This document shows positions 18,946-28,163 of a stretch of DNA of 64,000 bases, piece by piece. This DNA is from Roseicella frigidaeris. GTDB lineage: Bacteria > Pseudomonadota > Alphaproteobacteria > Acetobacterales > Acetobacteraceae. The notes below the pieces were generated by a model that saw nothing but the letters and a program-made list of their open reading frames with translations, searched no databases and was not told where the DNA came from. The position numbers and the translations under genes were made by a program. Positions within the stretch are counted from its first letter, which is position 1; the number at the start of each line of letters is the position of its first letter. The stretch lies in assembly GCF_003258945.1 (NCBI RefSeq), contig NZ_QLIX01000004.1:124001-188000 (forward strand), given 5' to 3'.

Positions 18946-20145
18946 TCAGCGCCGACCGAGCCGCAGGCTGAGCGCGAGAATGGCGGCGGCGGCCAGGGCG
19001 AAGGCCGCCGTCGATCCGAGGCCGCCGATCGCCAGCCCCACCACCACCGGCCCCAGCGACTGGCCGCCGAAGAAATGGCAGGCATGCAGCGCGACCGCCG
19101 AGCCCCGCGCCTCCGGCGCCACCTCGGTGACGCGCGTCTGGATGCTGTTGTGGATCATGTAGAAGCCGGTGCCGAGCACCAGGCCGGCGGCGATGAAGAG
19201 CGTGGCACGCGGCGCCAGGCCGAAGCCGAGCAGGGCGAGGCCGGCGAGCACCCCGCCGAGCCGGACCATGCGTGCCTGGCCCAGCCGCCGCAGCAGGGCG
19301 CGGGCGAGGGCGGCATAGACGAAGCCGCCGCAGCCGAAGGCGGCGACCGCGAGGCCGGCCTCGAGGCTCGCCCCCTCGCCGCTGCCGAGGCCGCGCGCCT
19401 GCAGCACCGGCGCCAGATAGGGGAAGGTGCCGAAGACCAGCATCCCCTCGAGGAAGACCGAGAGAAAGAGCAACCGCGCCGCCGGCATGCCGAGCAGCGC
19501 GCGGTAGCGTCGCATCGCCTGCATCGGCTCGAAGCGGCGCCGCGGCTCGGGCGCGCCGCCGAAGGGGATGACGAAGAGCAGCGCCGCGGTCAGCAGCGCG
19601 GCGGCGCCGCAGAGGCCAAGCACGCCGCGCCAGCCGAGCACCGGCGCCAGCACGCCGGCCAGCGCGCCGCCGGCGATCTGCCCGGCGATGGAGAAGACCA
19701 CCACCCGGCTGAGCGCCACCTGCCGCTCCTCGATCGGCACCGCATCGGCAACCGAGGCGAGGGTGAGCGGCATGATCCCGCCGGCCGCCGCGCCGGTCAG
19801 CGCCCGCAGCACCGTCAGCGTGGTGAGATCCGGCGCGAGCGGCGCCAGCAGGGCGAAGACCGAGAGCAGCAGCAGGGCCAGCCGGACGATCCGCCGCTTG
19901 CCGAGGGCGTCGCCGATCGGGCCGAGGATGGGCTGGATGGCCGCGAAGGGGATGGCGAAGGCGGTGGCGAGCAAGGCCACGCGATCGGTCGAGGTGGTGA
20001 ACTCCGCGGCGATCGTCGGCACGAAGGGATCGGTCGCCCTGACGCTGAGCGTTCCGGCGAAGGCGGCCAGGCCGAGCAGGAGGATGAGCCGACGGGCGGA
20101 GCCCGGCGCGCTCAGCGGCGTTGCGTCGGCGGTCGAGGGCGGCAT
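18946..20145 (-). CDS. MFS transporter, drug/metabolite efflux type
   Basis: Integral membrane antiporter of 399 residues with 12 predicted helices. The MFS loop 2-3 motif is GPIGDALGKRR (about residues 77-87). DHA1-like features include the start RATDPFVPTIAAEF after helix 1 and the motif RALTGAAAGGIMPLTLA in helix 4. Substrate unknown. It is convergent with the CarD gene and divergent from the DUF6481 gene, so it is probably monocistronic. Confidence 0.85.
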   Translation of the reverse strand: MPPSTADATPLSAPGSARRLILLLGLAAFAGTLSVRATDPFVPTIAAEFTTSTDRVALLATAFAIPFAAIQPILGPIGDALGKRRIVRLALLLLSVFALLAPLAPDLTTLTVLRALTGAAAGGIMPLTLASVADAVPIEERQVALSRVVVFSIAGQIAGGALAGVLAPVLGWRGVLGLCGAAALLTAALLFVIPFGGAPEPRRRFEPMQAMRRYRALLGMPAARLLFLSVFLEGMLVFGTFPYLAPVLQARGLGSGEGASLEAGLAVAAFGCGGFVYAALARALLRRLGQARMVRLGGVLAGLALLGFGLAPRATLFIAAGLVLGTGFYMIHNSIQTRVTEVAPEARGSAVALHACHFFGGQSLGPVVVGLAIGGLGSTAAFALAAAAILALSLRLGRR

Positions 20146-20259
20146 GACGGCGGTATGCGCCGCTCCCGCCGGGGTGGCAAATGGCGGCTTGCCTGGAGAA
20201 TCGATAATTTTTGCGGAACAAGGCTGGGCGGCGGCCGCAAGTTTGCGTAGGAAGACGCG

Positions 20260-20694
20260 ATGACTTTCCGTAGCTTCGACAACGTCAAGGATCGGCTGGG
20301 AAACCAGGCGAAAGCGAAACAGGCCCTGCTGGAGCGATTCCGCGCCCGCCCCGCGGTCGACGACCCGGAGCGGCAGCGCAAGCTCGCCGAGCAGAAGGCG
20401 GTCGCAGAGGCGCGCGAGGCGCGCGCCGCCCTCCGCAAGGCGGAGCGCGAGGCCGAGGCCGCGCGGCGGGCCGCCGAGGCCAAGGCGAAGGCCGAGGCGG
20501 ATGCCGCCGCGGCGCGCGAGCGGGCCCGGCAGGAGGCCGAGGCGCAGGCCATGGCCGCCCGCACCGAGGCCGAGCAGCGCGAGCGCGCCGTCCAGCTCGA
20601 CGAGGAGAAGAAGACGCGGGCGCTGGCGCTGGCCGCCGAGCAGAAGGCGAAGCGCGACGCCCGCTACGCCGCCCGCAAGGCCCGGCAGCGCTGA
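20260..20694 (+). CDS. DUF6481-like coiled-coil, highly charged small protein
   Basis: A 144-residue Ala/Glu/Arg/Lys-rich protein, nearly all predicted helix and likely coiled coil from residue 35 to 140 (repeated EAxA, AEAKAKAEADAAAARERARQ-like sequence). The opening FRSFDNVKDRLGNQAKAKQALLERFRARP resembles the DUF6481 family of alphaproteobacteria; function unknown. A TAGGAAG ribosome-binding site lies before the ATG. It is followed by a cluster of palindromic repeats. Confidence 0.65.
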   Translation: MTFRSFDNVKDRLGNQAKAKQALLERFRARPAVDDPERQRKLAEQKAVAEAREARAALRKAEREAEAARRAAEAKAKAEADAAAARERARQEAEAQAMAARTEAEQRERAVQLDEEKKTRALALAAEQKAKRDARYAARKARQR

Positions 20695-20703
20695 GCCTCG
20701 TCG

Positions 20704-20790
20704 CCCGATCAGGGAAGGCCTGATCGGGATCCGGTTCGGCAGGCCGGCCGCCTAGAGCAGATCCCGATCAGGTGGGATCACCTGATCGGG
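20704..20790. repeat. REP-like palindrome pair with CCCGATCAGG cores
   Basis: Two inverted repeats share the same half-site: CCCGATCAGG at 20704-20713 and its complement at 20719-20728, then again at 20763-20772 and 20781-20790. The second is extended outward by AGAGCA/TGCTCT arms (20755-20760 and 20797-20802). Such GAGCA-armed GATC-rich intergenic palindromes are a known type of repeat in alphaproteobacteria. They follow the DUF6481 gene and may end its transcript. Confidence 0.75.
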
Positions 20791-20815
20791 TGAAGATGCT
20801 CTGAAAACAATAGGC

Positions 20816-20857
20816 TGGAGCATGTGCCGTGAACCGGCGTGAACGGCGAATGCTCCA
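20816..20857. repeat. Palindromic element TGGAGCAT...ATGCTCCA
   Basis: An 8-bp outer stem TGGAGCAT (20816-20823) / ATGCTCCA (20850-20857) encloses an inner stem GCCGT/ACGGC and a direct repeat GTGAAC-x-GGC. It is adjacent to but distinct from the CCCGATCAGG palindromes, and lies in the 207-bp gap between a coiled-coil protein gene and the 3' end of the M20D gene. Confidence 0.65.
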
Positions 20858-20901
20858 GCGGCAGGCGCCGGGGCGCCCTGCGGGCACCCCGGCCCCGGGG
20901 T

Positions 20902-22107
20902 TCAGCCGCCCAACTCGCGTTGGACCAGCGCCGTCCAGTAGCGCACCCCGAGCGGTAGGGCGGCATCGTTGAAATCATAAAGCGGCGTATGGACCGGCCG
21001 GTAACTGCCGTCCTCGGCCACGCCGTTGCCGATCATGATGTAATTGCCGGGGCACTGGCCGAGCATGAAAGAGAAATCCTCCGAGCCGGTCAGCGGCTGC
21101 ACCGCCGCATCCACCGCCGCCTCGCCCACCAGGTCCAGGGCGACCGCGAGCGCCGTCGCGGTGCGCGCCGGATCGTTCACCAGCACGTCGAAGATCCGCT
21201 CGTAGCGCAGCTCGGCCGTGCAGCCATGCGCGGCGGCGATGCTCTGCGCCAGCTCGCCCATGCGCCGCTCCAGCAGGGCGCGGATGCGCTCGTCGAAGCA
21301 GCGGGCGGTGCCGCGGACCACCAGCTCGGCCGGGATGACGTTGGGCGAGTCCCAGATGCCGCCGGCGATATGGCCGACGCTGACCACCGCCGATTGCAGC
21401 GCCGGGACGTTGCGGCTGACGATGGTCTGCAGCGCCATGACGAGCTGCGCCTGGGCCACGGTCACGTCGGTCGCCAGATGCGCCCCGGCGCCGCCATGCC
21501 CGCCGGTGCCGCGCAGCGTCACCGTCCAGGTGTCGCCGGCCGCCATCATCGGCCCCTCCCGGCTGCCGAAGCGGCCGACCGGCATGCCGGGCCAGTTATG
21601 CATGCCGTAGAGGCTCTCGACCGGGAAGCGCTGCAGCAGCCCGTCCGCCAGCATCGCCTGGCCGCCGCCGATCCCCTCCTCGGCGGGCTGGAAGATGAAA
21701 TGCACGGTGCCGGCGAAGTCGCGGTGCCGCGCCAGGGCCTGGGCGGCGCCGAGCAGCATCGTCGTATGCCCGTCATGGCCGCAGGCATGCATCTTCCCCG
21801 GCACGGTGGAGGCATAGGGCAGGCCGGTCGCCTCCAGGATGTTGAGCGCATCCATGTCGGCGCGCAGCCCGATGGCGCGCGGGCCCAGATTGGAGGTTGG
21901 CGGGCGGCTGCCGGTCAGCGTGCCGACCACGCCGGTGCGGCCGACGCCCTCGGTCACGGCCAGGCCCCAGTCGCGCAGCAGCCGGGCGACGATGCCGGCG
22001 GTGCGGTGCTCCTCGAAGCCGGTCTCGGGATGCGCGTGCAGGTCGCGGCGGAGCGCCACCAGGTCGGGCGTGATGGCCTCGATCGTGGCGTCGATGGCGG
22101 TGCTCAT
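20902..22107 (-). CDS. M20D-family amidohydrolase (hippurate hydrolase / aminoacylase-like)
   Basis: Metal-dependent amidohydrolase of 401 residues that removes acyl groups from N-acyl amino acids. Motifs: LRRDLHAHPETGFEEHRT near the N-terminus, HACGHDGHTTMLLGAA (metal ligands, about 110-125), PAEEGIGGG (catalytic Glu, about 143-151), HNWPGMPVG, and GSEDFSFML near the C-terminus. Start at 22107 follows GGGAGAGAAAG. It lies downstream of the MHS transporter gene on the same strand with repeat copy C between, so transporter and hydrolase may act on the same compound. Confidence 0.9.
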   Translation of the reverse strand: MSTAIDATIEAITPDLVALRRDLHAHPETGFEEHRTAGIVARLLRDWGLAVTEGVGRTGVVGTLTGSRPPTSNLGPRAIGLRADMDALNILEATGLPYASTVPGKMHACGHDGHTTMLLGAAQALARHRDFAGTVHFIFQPAEEGIGGGQAMLADGLLQRFPVESLYGMHNWPGMPVGRFGSREGPMMAAGDTWTVTLRGTGGHGGAGAHLATDVTVAQAQLVMALQTIVSRNVPALQSAVVSVGHIAGGIWDSPNVIPAELVVRGTARCFDERIRALLERRMGELAQSIAAAHGCTAELRYERIFDVLVNDPARTATALAVALDLVGEAAVDAAVQPLTGSEDFSFMLGQCPGNYIMIGNGVAEDGSYRPVHTPLYDFNDAALPLGVRYWTALVQRELGG

Positions 22108-22124
22108 GGTCTTTCTCTCCCTTC

Positions 22125-22310
22125 TCATACCAATGGCATGACTGCGTCATTCAGGCCGAGCGCCCGGATGGGCGCCGCGCGTCGCGCCGTCAGGCGCGCC
22201 TGACGGCGCGACGCGGCGAAGGCCCAGGCAAACCGGAGGGTTGCGCCCGGCGCCGAGGGGACTGCCCATGGGGGCCGTTGATGGGTCACCAGCACCGGCC
22301 GTTCGTATCA
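22125..22310 (+). repeat. Dispersed intergenic inverted-repeat element, copy C
   Basis: A 186-bp copy with imperfect terminal inverted repeats TCATACCAATGGC and TGATACGAACGGC. The perfect 32-bp palindrome is at 22181-22212. The right end supplies the TGA stop of the MHS transporter gene (22308-22310) and the left end lies 17 bp from the start codon of the M20D gene, directly beside its ribosome-binding site. Confidence 0.85.
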
Positions 22311-23666
22311 TGCGTCGAGCGCGGCGCGCCCGGTCTCCGGCATGGCGACCATGGCGAGCAGGCTGATGACGCTCGCGGCGATCATGTAATAGGCCGGCGA
22401 GAGTGGGTCGCCGGTCACGCCGATCAGCCAGGTCACCACGAGCTGGGTGGTGCCGCCGAACACCGTCACGGTAAAGGCGTAGGAGATGGACAGCCCGGCG
22501 CTGCGCACGGCGCGGGGCAGCATCTCCGGGATGGCGACGAGGCTGGCGGCGCCGCTGATCGCGGCCAGCGCGGTGGTGAGGGCGGTGACGCCGAGCAGCG
22601 TCGCGGCGCCCGGCGCCTGCACCATCAGCAGATAGGCCGGATAGGCGATGAGGGTCAGGGCCAGTCGCGGCAGGATCATCACCGCGCGCCGCCCGACGCG
22701 GTCGGAGAGCCAGCCGCCCACCGGGGCGAAGACCAGCACGCCGAGCCCGACCACCACCGTCGCGGCGATGGAGAGGCTGGCCGGCAGGTGCAGGGTGGTG
22801 ATGGCATAGGTGGTCATGTAGCTGCCGATGAAATTCGACACCGTGGCGGCGAGCAGCAGCGGCACCGTCAGCAGCAGCGCCTGGCCATGCGACCCGGCCA
22901 GCCGGCGCAGCACCGCGGCGGCGCTCGCCTCGGCGGCGTGAGGCCCGGCCTCGCCCGCCGTCTCGGGCAGGGCGCGGCGGATATAGAGGCCGACCGGGAC
23001 GATCAGCAGGCCGAGCAGGAAGGGAATGCGCCAGCCCCAGCCCTGCATCTGCTCGGCGCTCAGCACCAGCGAGAGCAGGACGCCGATCAGCCCGGCGCAG
23101 AGGGTGGTGGCGCCCTGGCTGGCGATCTGCCAGCTCGCATAGAGGCCGCGGCGGCCGGGCGGGGCGGATTCCAGCAGATAGGCGGTGGAAGGCCCGACCT
23201 CGCCGCCCAGGGCGAAGCCCTGGATCAGCCGGCCGAGCACGATCAGCGCCGGCGCGGCATAGCCGATGGTGGCAAAGCCCGGCGTCAGGGCCAGCAGCAG
23301 CATCCCCACCGCCATCAGGCCGATGGTCAGCAGCATGGCGGGCTTGCGGCCGGCGCGGTCGGCATAGGCGCCGATGACGATGCCGCCGATCGGGCGGGTG
23401 ATGAAGCCGACGCCGAAGGTGGCGACCGAGAGCAGCAGGGTCACCCAGGGGTCGCCGGCCGGGAAGAAGGTGCGGCCGATCATCACCGCGAAGAAGGCAT
23501 AGGTGGTGAAGTCGTAGAATTCGAGCGCGTTGCCGATCACCGCGGCGGCGACGCCACGGCGGCTGGCGGCGGGCGCGGCGCGACGGGCGCCGATCGGGGC
23601 GGGCTCGATCGGGGCGACGGCCGCGGGCCGCGCCATGCTGGCCATGGCGGGGGAAGAGCCGGACAT
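22308..23666 (-). CDS. MFS transporter, metabolite:H+ symporter (MHS) family
   Basis: Proton-coupled uptake transporter of 452 residues with 12 helices. MHS features: opening GNALEFYDFTTYAFFA (helix 1), FITRPIGGIVIGAYADRAGRKPAM (loop 2-3 motif), RLIQGFALGGEVGPSTAYLLE (helix 5) and WRIPFLLG. Members move citrate, shikimate, betaine, alpha-ketoglutarate and similar acids; the substrate here cannot be read. The N-terminal 38 residues are a Pro/Ala-rich cytosolic lead. Its stop codon coincides with the edge of repeat copy C. Confidence 0.88.
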   Translation of the reverse strand: MSGSSPAMASMARPAAVAPIEPAPIGARRAAPAASRRGVAAAVIGNALEFYDFTTYAFFAVMIGRTFFPAGDPWVTLLLSVATFGVGFITRPIGGIVIGAYADRAGRKPAMLLTIGLMAVGMLLLALTPGFATIGYAAPALIVLGRLIQGFALGGEVGPSTAYLLESAPPGRRGLYASWQIASQGATTLCAGLIGVLLSLVLSAEQMQGWGWRIPFLLGLLIVPVGLYIRRALPETAGEAGPHAAEASAAAVLRRLAGSHGQALLLTVPLLLAATVSNFIGSYMTTYAITTLHLPASLSIAATVVVGLGVLVFAPVGGWLSDRVGRRAVMILPRLALTLIAYPAYLLMVQAPGAATLLGVTALTTALAAISGAASLVAIPEMLPRAVRSAGLSISYAFTVTVFGGTTQLVVTWLIGVTGDPLSPAYYMIAASVISLLAMVAMPETGRAALDA

Positions 23667-23862
23667 GCGGAGCTCCTGTCGGCCGGCGGTGCCGGTCCGC
23701 TTGCATGATGGGTGCGGAAAGCCGGTCGCAGGGGCGGGCGGCAGGCTCAGGCGGGGGAGACGCGGGACGCGGTGGGCGCGGCTGCCTTATGTGGCTGCCC
23801 GCCCGGCGCCGCCAGGGCCTCCTCACCGTCCGGCGGTGAGGAGGAGCCAGGCGGATCGGCCG

Positions 23863-25134
23863 TCAGGCGGCGCGGCGGAGATCCGCGGCCGGGGCGGTGC
23901 CGATCGCCTCCGCCACCATCTGGGCGGTGGCGGCGGAGAGCGTCCAGCCGAGATGGCCATGGCCGGTGTTGTAGAAGACGCCGGGGCGGCGGCCGGCGCC
24001 GATGCGCGGCATCAGGTTCGGCGTCATCGGCCGCAGCCCCGCCCAGGGCACCACCCGGGCGGTGCTGACGCCGGGGAAGAGCTCCTCCGTCCAGCGCACC
24101 AGCGGACGGATGCGGTCCATGCGGATGTCGCGGTTCTCGCCGTTGAACTCGGCGGTGCCGGCCACCCGGAAGCGGTCGCGGCCGAGGCGGCTGGTGACGA
24201 TCTTGGTGGCGTCGTCGAGCAGGCTGACCGTCGGCGCCGCCGCCTGGCTGGCGGCGTCGTCGAGCTGCACGGTGATGGAATAGCCCTTCACCGGATAGAC
24301 GTTGATGCGGTCGCCCAGCATGGCGGCGAAGCGGCGGCTGGCGACGCCGGCGCAGACCACCACGGCATCGGCGCGCAGCGTCTCGGCCGCGAGCGCGACC
24401 GGGTTGCCCGCCTGGGCGGCGCCGGCCGGCCTCCAGGCGATGGCGATGCCGGCGGCGTCATGGGTGATGCCGGTGACATCGGCCTCGAAGAGGAAGCGGG
24501 CGCCGCGGCGCAGGCAGGCCTCGGCCAGGCCGCGCGTGTATTTGTGGATGTCGCCGGTGGCGTCCGACGGGGTGAAGAAGCCGCCATGCCAGCGCCCCTG
24601 CAGGGCCGGCTCGATGGCCTGCATCTCCGCCGGCGTCACCGCCCGGCGGTCCAGCCCGCCCTCGGTCAGCAGCGCGTTGACGCGGGCGGCGGCGTCGAAG
24701 CCCGGCTTGTCGCGGTAGACATGCAGGATGCCGCGATGCTCGACATCGAAGTCGATCCCCTCCTGCTCGGCGATGGAGAAGAGGTATTTCCGCGCCTCGA
24801 TCGCCAGCCTGGTGGTGGCGGTGGTGTTGGCGCGGTAGTGGCGGATATGGGAGACGAACTCGCCGAGCCAGGAATACTTGTGCAGGCCGGGGCGCGGGTT
24901 CAGCAGCAGCGGGGCATCCGCCTTCAGCATCCACTTCATCCCCTTGAGGATGGTGGCGGTGCTGTTCCAGACCTCGGCATTGCAGGCGGAGAGCTGCCCG
25001 CCATTGGCGAAGGAGGTCTCCATCCCGGCATAGCGCTGGCGATCGAGCACGACGACCCGATGGCCGCGCTGCAGCAGCGCATAGGCGGTGGTGACGCCGG
25101 TGATACCGGACCCGATGACGGCAATGGTGCTCAC
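23863..25134 (-). CDS. dadA: D-amino acid dehydrogenase (DadA-type FAD oxidoreductase)
   Basis: FAD-dependent deaminating dehydrogenase of 423 residues, the DadA size. The dinucleotide-binding motif VIGSGITGVTTAYAL is at residues 6-20; ETSFANGGQLSACNAEVWN follows at about 42-60; the C-terminal FAD contact GHGHLGWTLS is present. The start is a GTG at 25134. A tandem glycine riboswitch lies directly upstream, so the cell appears to control it by glycine; glycine oxidation or D-alanine catabolism are both plausible. The alternative is a glycine/sarcosine oxidase-like enzyme, but sequence blocks fit DadA best. Confidence 0.88.
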   Translation of the reverse strand: MSTIAVIGSGITGVTTAYALLQRGHRVVVLDRQRYAGMETSFANGGQLSACNAEVWNSTATILKGMKWMLKADAPLLLNPRPGLHKYSWLGEFVSHIRHYRANTTATTRLAIEARKYLFSIAEQEGIDFDVEHRGILHVYRDKPGFDAAARVNALLTEGGLDRRAVTPAEMQAIEPALQGRWHGGFFTPSDATGDIHKYTRGLAEACLRRGARFLFEADVTGITHDAAGIAIAWRPAGAAQAGNPVALAAETLRADAVVVCAGVASRRFAAMLGDRINVYPVKGYSITVQLDDAASQAAAPTVSLLDDATKIVTSRLGRDRFRVAGTAEFNGENRDIRMDRIRPLVRWTEELFPGVSTARVVPWAGLRPMTPNLMPRIGAGRRPGVFYNTGHGHLGWTLSAATAQMVAEAIGTAPAADLRRAA

Positions 25135-25198
25135 GGCACGCTCCAAGACGCGGGTTCGCAACGGGCGGTATGGCCGCCGCCGGCTGCCCCCATCTGTC

Positions 25199-25385
25199 TT
25201 GGAACCTGAGAGCTTACCCGCCCGGCCTTTTGAGACCGGTGGGATATCCCCTTCGGTGGGCGCCAGGATGGCGCCTCTCTCCAGATCGTCCTCGTAACGC
25301 GGTCCTGGGTGCCTGAGAGTTTCCTGGGGGGTTGCTCCTTCGGCGGCCTGCCCGATCCTGGAGGACCGGCAGGCTCTCTCCCGCG
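25199..25385 (-). ncRNA. Tandem glycine riboswitch (gcvT type)
   Basis: Read on the minus strand there are two consecutive glycine aptamers. Aptamer 1 (about 25383-25305) has GGGAGAGAGCC, CCGAAGGAGCAA and AACTCTCAGGCA. Aptamer 2 (about 25284-25199) has CTGGAGAGAGGCGCC, CACCGAAGGGGAT and AAGCTCTCAGGTTCC. These are the conserved P1/P3 flanks of the class. It ends about 65 bp before the dadA GTG start. A possible promoter is TTGACG (25434-25429) and CATGGT (25410-25405), 18 bp apart, placing the transcript start just before aptamer 1. Elsewhere this class usually activates glycine cleavage genes. Confidence 0.93.
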
Positions 25386-25545
25386 TCACTTGGCGGACGG
25401 CCACACCATGGCTGAGCCGGCTTGGCCGCGTCAACCGGAATTCTGCGCCCTTCTTGGGCTTTCAGTAGTCCAATCCCGAATTATTGCACGAAAAATAGTC
25501 TATCAGAGCATTTATGGACGCTTTATGTGCATACGCGCCGGAAAT

Positions 25546-27840
25546 TCAGCGGCCGCGGCGCGGCGTCGTCACCGGGGCGGCCGCCTCGTCGGTGGGGCGC
25601 AGCGCGGCCATGCGGGGCGCGTCCCCGGTGATCGCCGCCGCCGGCGCGGTTGCCGCCTCGCCCGGCGCCGCCGCGGCGGCGAAGATCGCCTCCATCGCCC
25701 GCAGCCGCTCCGCCGCCTCGCCGTCGAGCGGCCCGGCCGCGAGGGCGATGCGCCGGATCTGCTCGCCGGCGCTGCGGACCGCCGCAGCCGGCACGCCCTC
25801 GAGCAGGTGCGGCAGCGCCGCCAGCGCCGCCTCCTGGTCCAGGCGGAGCAGGAAGAATTGCTCGCGCACCACCTGCTTCATGCCGAGCAGCGGCATCTCG
25901 TCGCCGATATCGGCCCGGATCCGCTGCATCAGCTTGAAGCTGCGCTCATCGGCGACGCGCTGCGACAGGCCGACATAGAGCAGGCTGCGCAGCACCGCCT
26001 CCCGCAGCCCGCCCGCCGCGAGGCGGCCGCGCAGGGCGGCGAGATGGCGGGCGATGGCGGCGCGCCGCTCCGGCGTCTCGCCCGGATGCGGCCGGGGCGG
26101 CGCGTCATCGGCGCGCAGCCCGGCGAGCGCCTGCAGGACCGGGTTGCCATAGGTGGCGTCGAACACCGCCTCGGCCGTCCGGTCGCGCAACTCGCGGTAG
26201 CGGTCGAGCCCGGCCTCGATCTGCGCCGAGACCATCCCCTGCCAGGCGAGGAAGGGATTGTCGGCCGCCGCCTGGTGGCGGTGCTTGCGAAGCTCCGCGG
26301 CCAGCGCCGCCACCGGGGCCATCAACGGGTTGTGGTCGGAGAAAAGCTCGTAGCCGAGCCGCAGCGGATGCATCCGCCGCAGCCATTCCGCCGAGGCGTC
26401 GCTGGTCCAGGGCTGGATCATCGGCTGCACCAGGCTGCGGTAGAGGCCGAGATTGGCGCGCGAGACCTGGGCGACGGTGGCGAAGCGCCGCTCCTCCGCC
26501 TCGCCGCCGCCGACGATGGCGTCGATGTCGCCGAGGTCGCGGGCGGCGAAGCGGGCGATGTAGTCGCCGGTCGCGGGATCGGCGCCCGGGGCGCCCGGCG
26601 CGGCATGCTCGATCTCCGCCTCATAGAGGCCGGGTGGCAGCACCTCGATGAAGTCGATGTTGGTGGCGAACTCGCTGTGTTCCTTGCGGGCCACCTTGCC
26701 CGAGACGAAGATGCCGAGATGGCCGACGCTCTCATGCACGGCATAGACGATGGTCTGGCCGTTGGCCTGGATGTCCTCGATGCCGCCATAGAGATCGGTG
26801 ATCCAGCCGAGGGCCTGCGGCGGCGGCGTGATGTTGTCGCCCTTCGAGCAGAACACCACGATCGGCGAGCGGATGTTGCGCAGGTCGATGCGCGTGCCTT
26901 CGCGCGTCACCAGCTCGGCAGTCGCCAGCTTGTTGCCGATGAAGAGGTTGTCGACGATGAACTGGATCTCGGCGGCGTTCAGCAGGACGTGGCTGCCCCA
27001 CCAGTGCTCGAAGGCCAGGTAGCGCGGCGCCTCGGTATCGACCTTGGCATAGAGGCCGTACTGCTTGCCCCAGAGCGTGTTGGCGGGGTTGAGCCCCTCG
27101 AAATTCTGCACCAGCCAGGCGCCGTCGAAGAGCCCGTGGCCGAGATCGCTGGTGAGGGCCGTCAGCCAGCTCCCGCCCAGCAGGCCGCCGCTGTAGCGCA
27201 TCGGGTCCTTGCCATGCGTGCCGGCCCAGTAGGAGAGCGGCGCGCCGGCGACGATGATGGGGCCGAACAGCTCCGGGCGGATCGCCGCCGCCATCATGGT
27301 CTGCCAGCCGGCCTGGCAATTGCCGATCACCACCGGCTTGCTGCTGGCCTCGGGATGCGCCTGGCCGACATGCTCGACGAAGCGCAGCTCCGCCATCAGC
27401 ACGTCCTCGAGCGTCTGCCCGGGCACCGGATGGCGCAGGAAGCTCACCAGGTAACAGGCATGGCCGGCCCTCAGCGCCACGCCGATCTCGCTATCGGCCT
27501 TGAAGCCGCCGATGCCCGGCCCCTGGCCGGCGCGCGGATCGACGATGACGAAGGGCGGCTTCCGCGGATCGATCGCCAGGCCGGGCGGCGGCAGGATCCG
27601 CAGCAGCAGGTAGTTGACCGGCCGCTCGAGATCCTGCCCGTCGAGCACCACCTCGTACTCGAAGGCGAGGACGTTGGGCGCCCGCTTGTTCCGCTCGGCA
27701 TGGTAGCGGTTGCCGCGCTGGCGCAGCACGTCGAGGTTCAGGACGCCGCGTTGCCAGGCATCGACCATGTAGGAGAAGCCCTGGCGCCAGAGCTCGGCCC
27801 CCGCCTCGCCAGGGGCGATCCACGGTCCGCGCTGATCCAT
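25546..27840 (-). CDS. DUF3141 protein, PHA-synthase-related alpha/beta hydrolase fold
   Basis: A 764-residue protein of the DUF3141 family. Residues about 1-420 look like an alpha/beta hydrolase related to PHA synthase/depolymerase: [39 protein letters not shown], and a nucleophile-like elbow [10 protein letters not shown] (Cys where PHA synthases also use Cys), then a late His in [13 protein letters not shown]. The C-terminal 300 residues are helical and lack known motifs. DUF3141 genes often accompany phosphotransacetylase/acetate kinase or PHA genes, but neither is here. Start at 27840 follows GGGAGCAGG; an upstream ATG would add 29 residues. Divergent from mmsA. Confidence 0.8.
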   Translation of the reverse strand: MDQRGPWIAPGEAGAELWRQGFSYMVDAWQRGVLNLDVLRQRGNRYHAERNKRAPNVLAFEYEVVLDGQDLERPVNYLLLRILPPPGLAIDPRKPPFVIVDPRAGQGPGIGGFKADSEIGVALRAGHACYLVSFLRHPVPGQTLEDVLMAELRFVEHVGQAHPEASSKPVVIGNCQAGWQTMMAAAIRPELFGPIIVAGAPLSYWAGTHGKDPMRYSGGLLGGSWLTALTSDLGHGLFDGAWLVQNFEGLNPANTLWGKQYGLYAKVDTEAPRYLAFEHWWGSHVLLNAAEIQFIVDNLFIGNKLATAELVTREGTRIDLRNIRSPIVVFCSKGDNITPPPQALGWITDLYGGIEDIQANGQTIVYAVHESVGHLGIFVSGKVARKEHSEFATNIDFIEVLPPGLYEAEIEHAAPGAPGADPATGDYIARFAARDLGDIDAIVGGGEAEERRFATVAQVSRANLGLYRSLVQPMIQPWTSDASAEWLRRMHPLRLGYELFSDHNPLMAPVAALAAELRKHRHQAAADNPFLAWQGMVSAQIEAGLDRYRELRDRTAEAVFDATYGNPVLQALAGLRADDAPPRPHPGETPERRAAIARHLAALRGRLAAGGLREAVLRSLLYVGLSQRVADERSFKLMQRIRADIGDEMPLLGMKQVVREQFFLLRLDQEAALAALPHLLEGVPAAAVRSAGEQIRRIALAAGPLDGEAAERLRAMEAIFAAAAAPGEAATAPAAAITGDAPRMAALRPTDEAAAPVTTPRRGR

Positions 27841-28163
27841 CGGCCTGCTCCCATGAAGGCATGGGCCGCCGCGCGGGCGTGCCGGTCGCGGTCCGGCGCC
27901 CGGCAGGGCCATATTGCATCGCAGCAATCGCGGTCGCTCAATTCGGCCCTTTCGCCGCCTGCCGCAAGCGAAGCCTGGCCGGCGCGGGAGACATCACCGC
28001 CTCGTGCAGGGCTCGTTGCGCCCGCCGCATCGCGGACCTCCGGCAGGCGGGCCATGCGGCCCCCGGGTGCCGAAGCCCGGCCGCGCGTTCTACACTCCCG
28101 CCCGTCCAGCATCCCCCAGCATCCCCACCTGGGGGGGCGGGCCCGATGAGGAGAGAGACGCCG

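Noticed and set aside
25309-28149. A 946-codon open frame on the plus strand opposite the DUF3141 gene
   Set aside because: Mirror frame of a real gene; composition is typical of antisense GC-rich frames, and it starts inside the glycine riboswitch.
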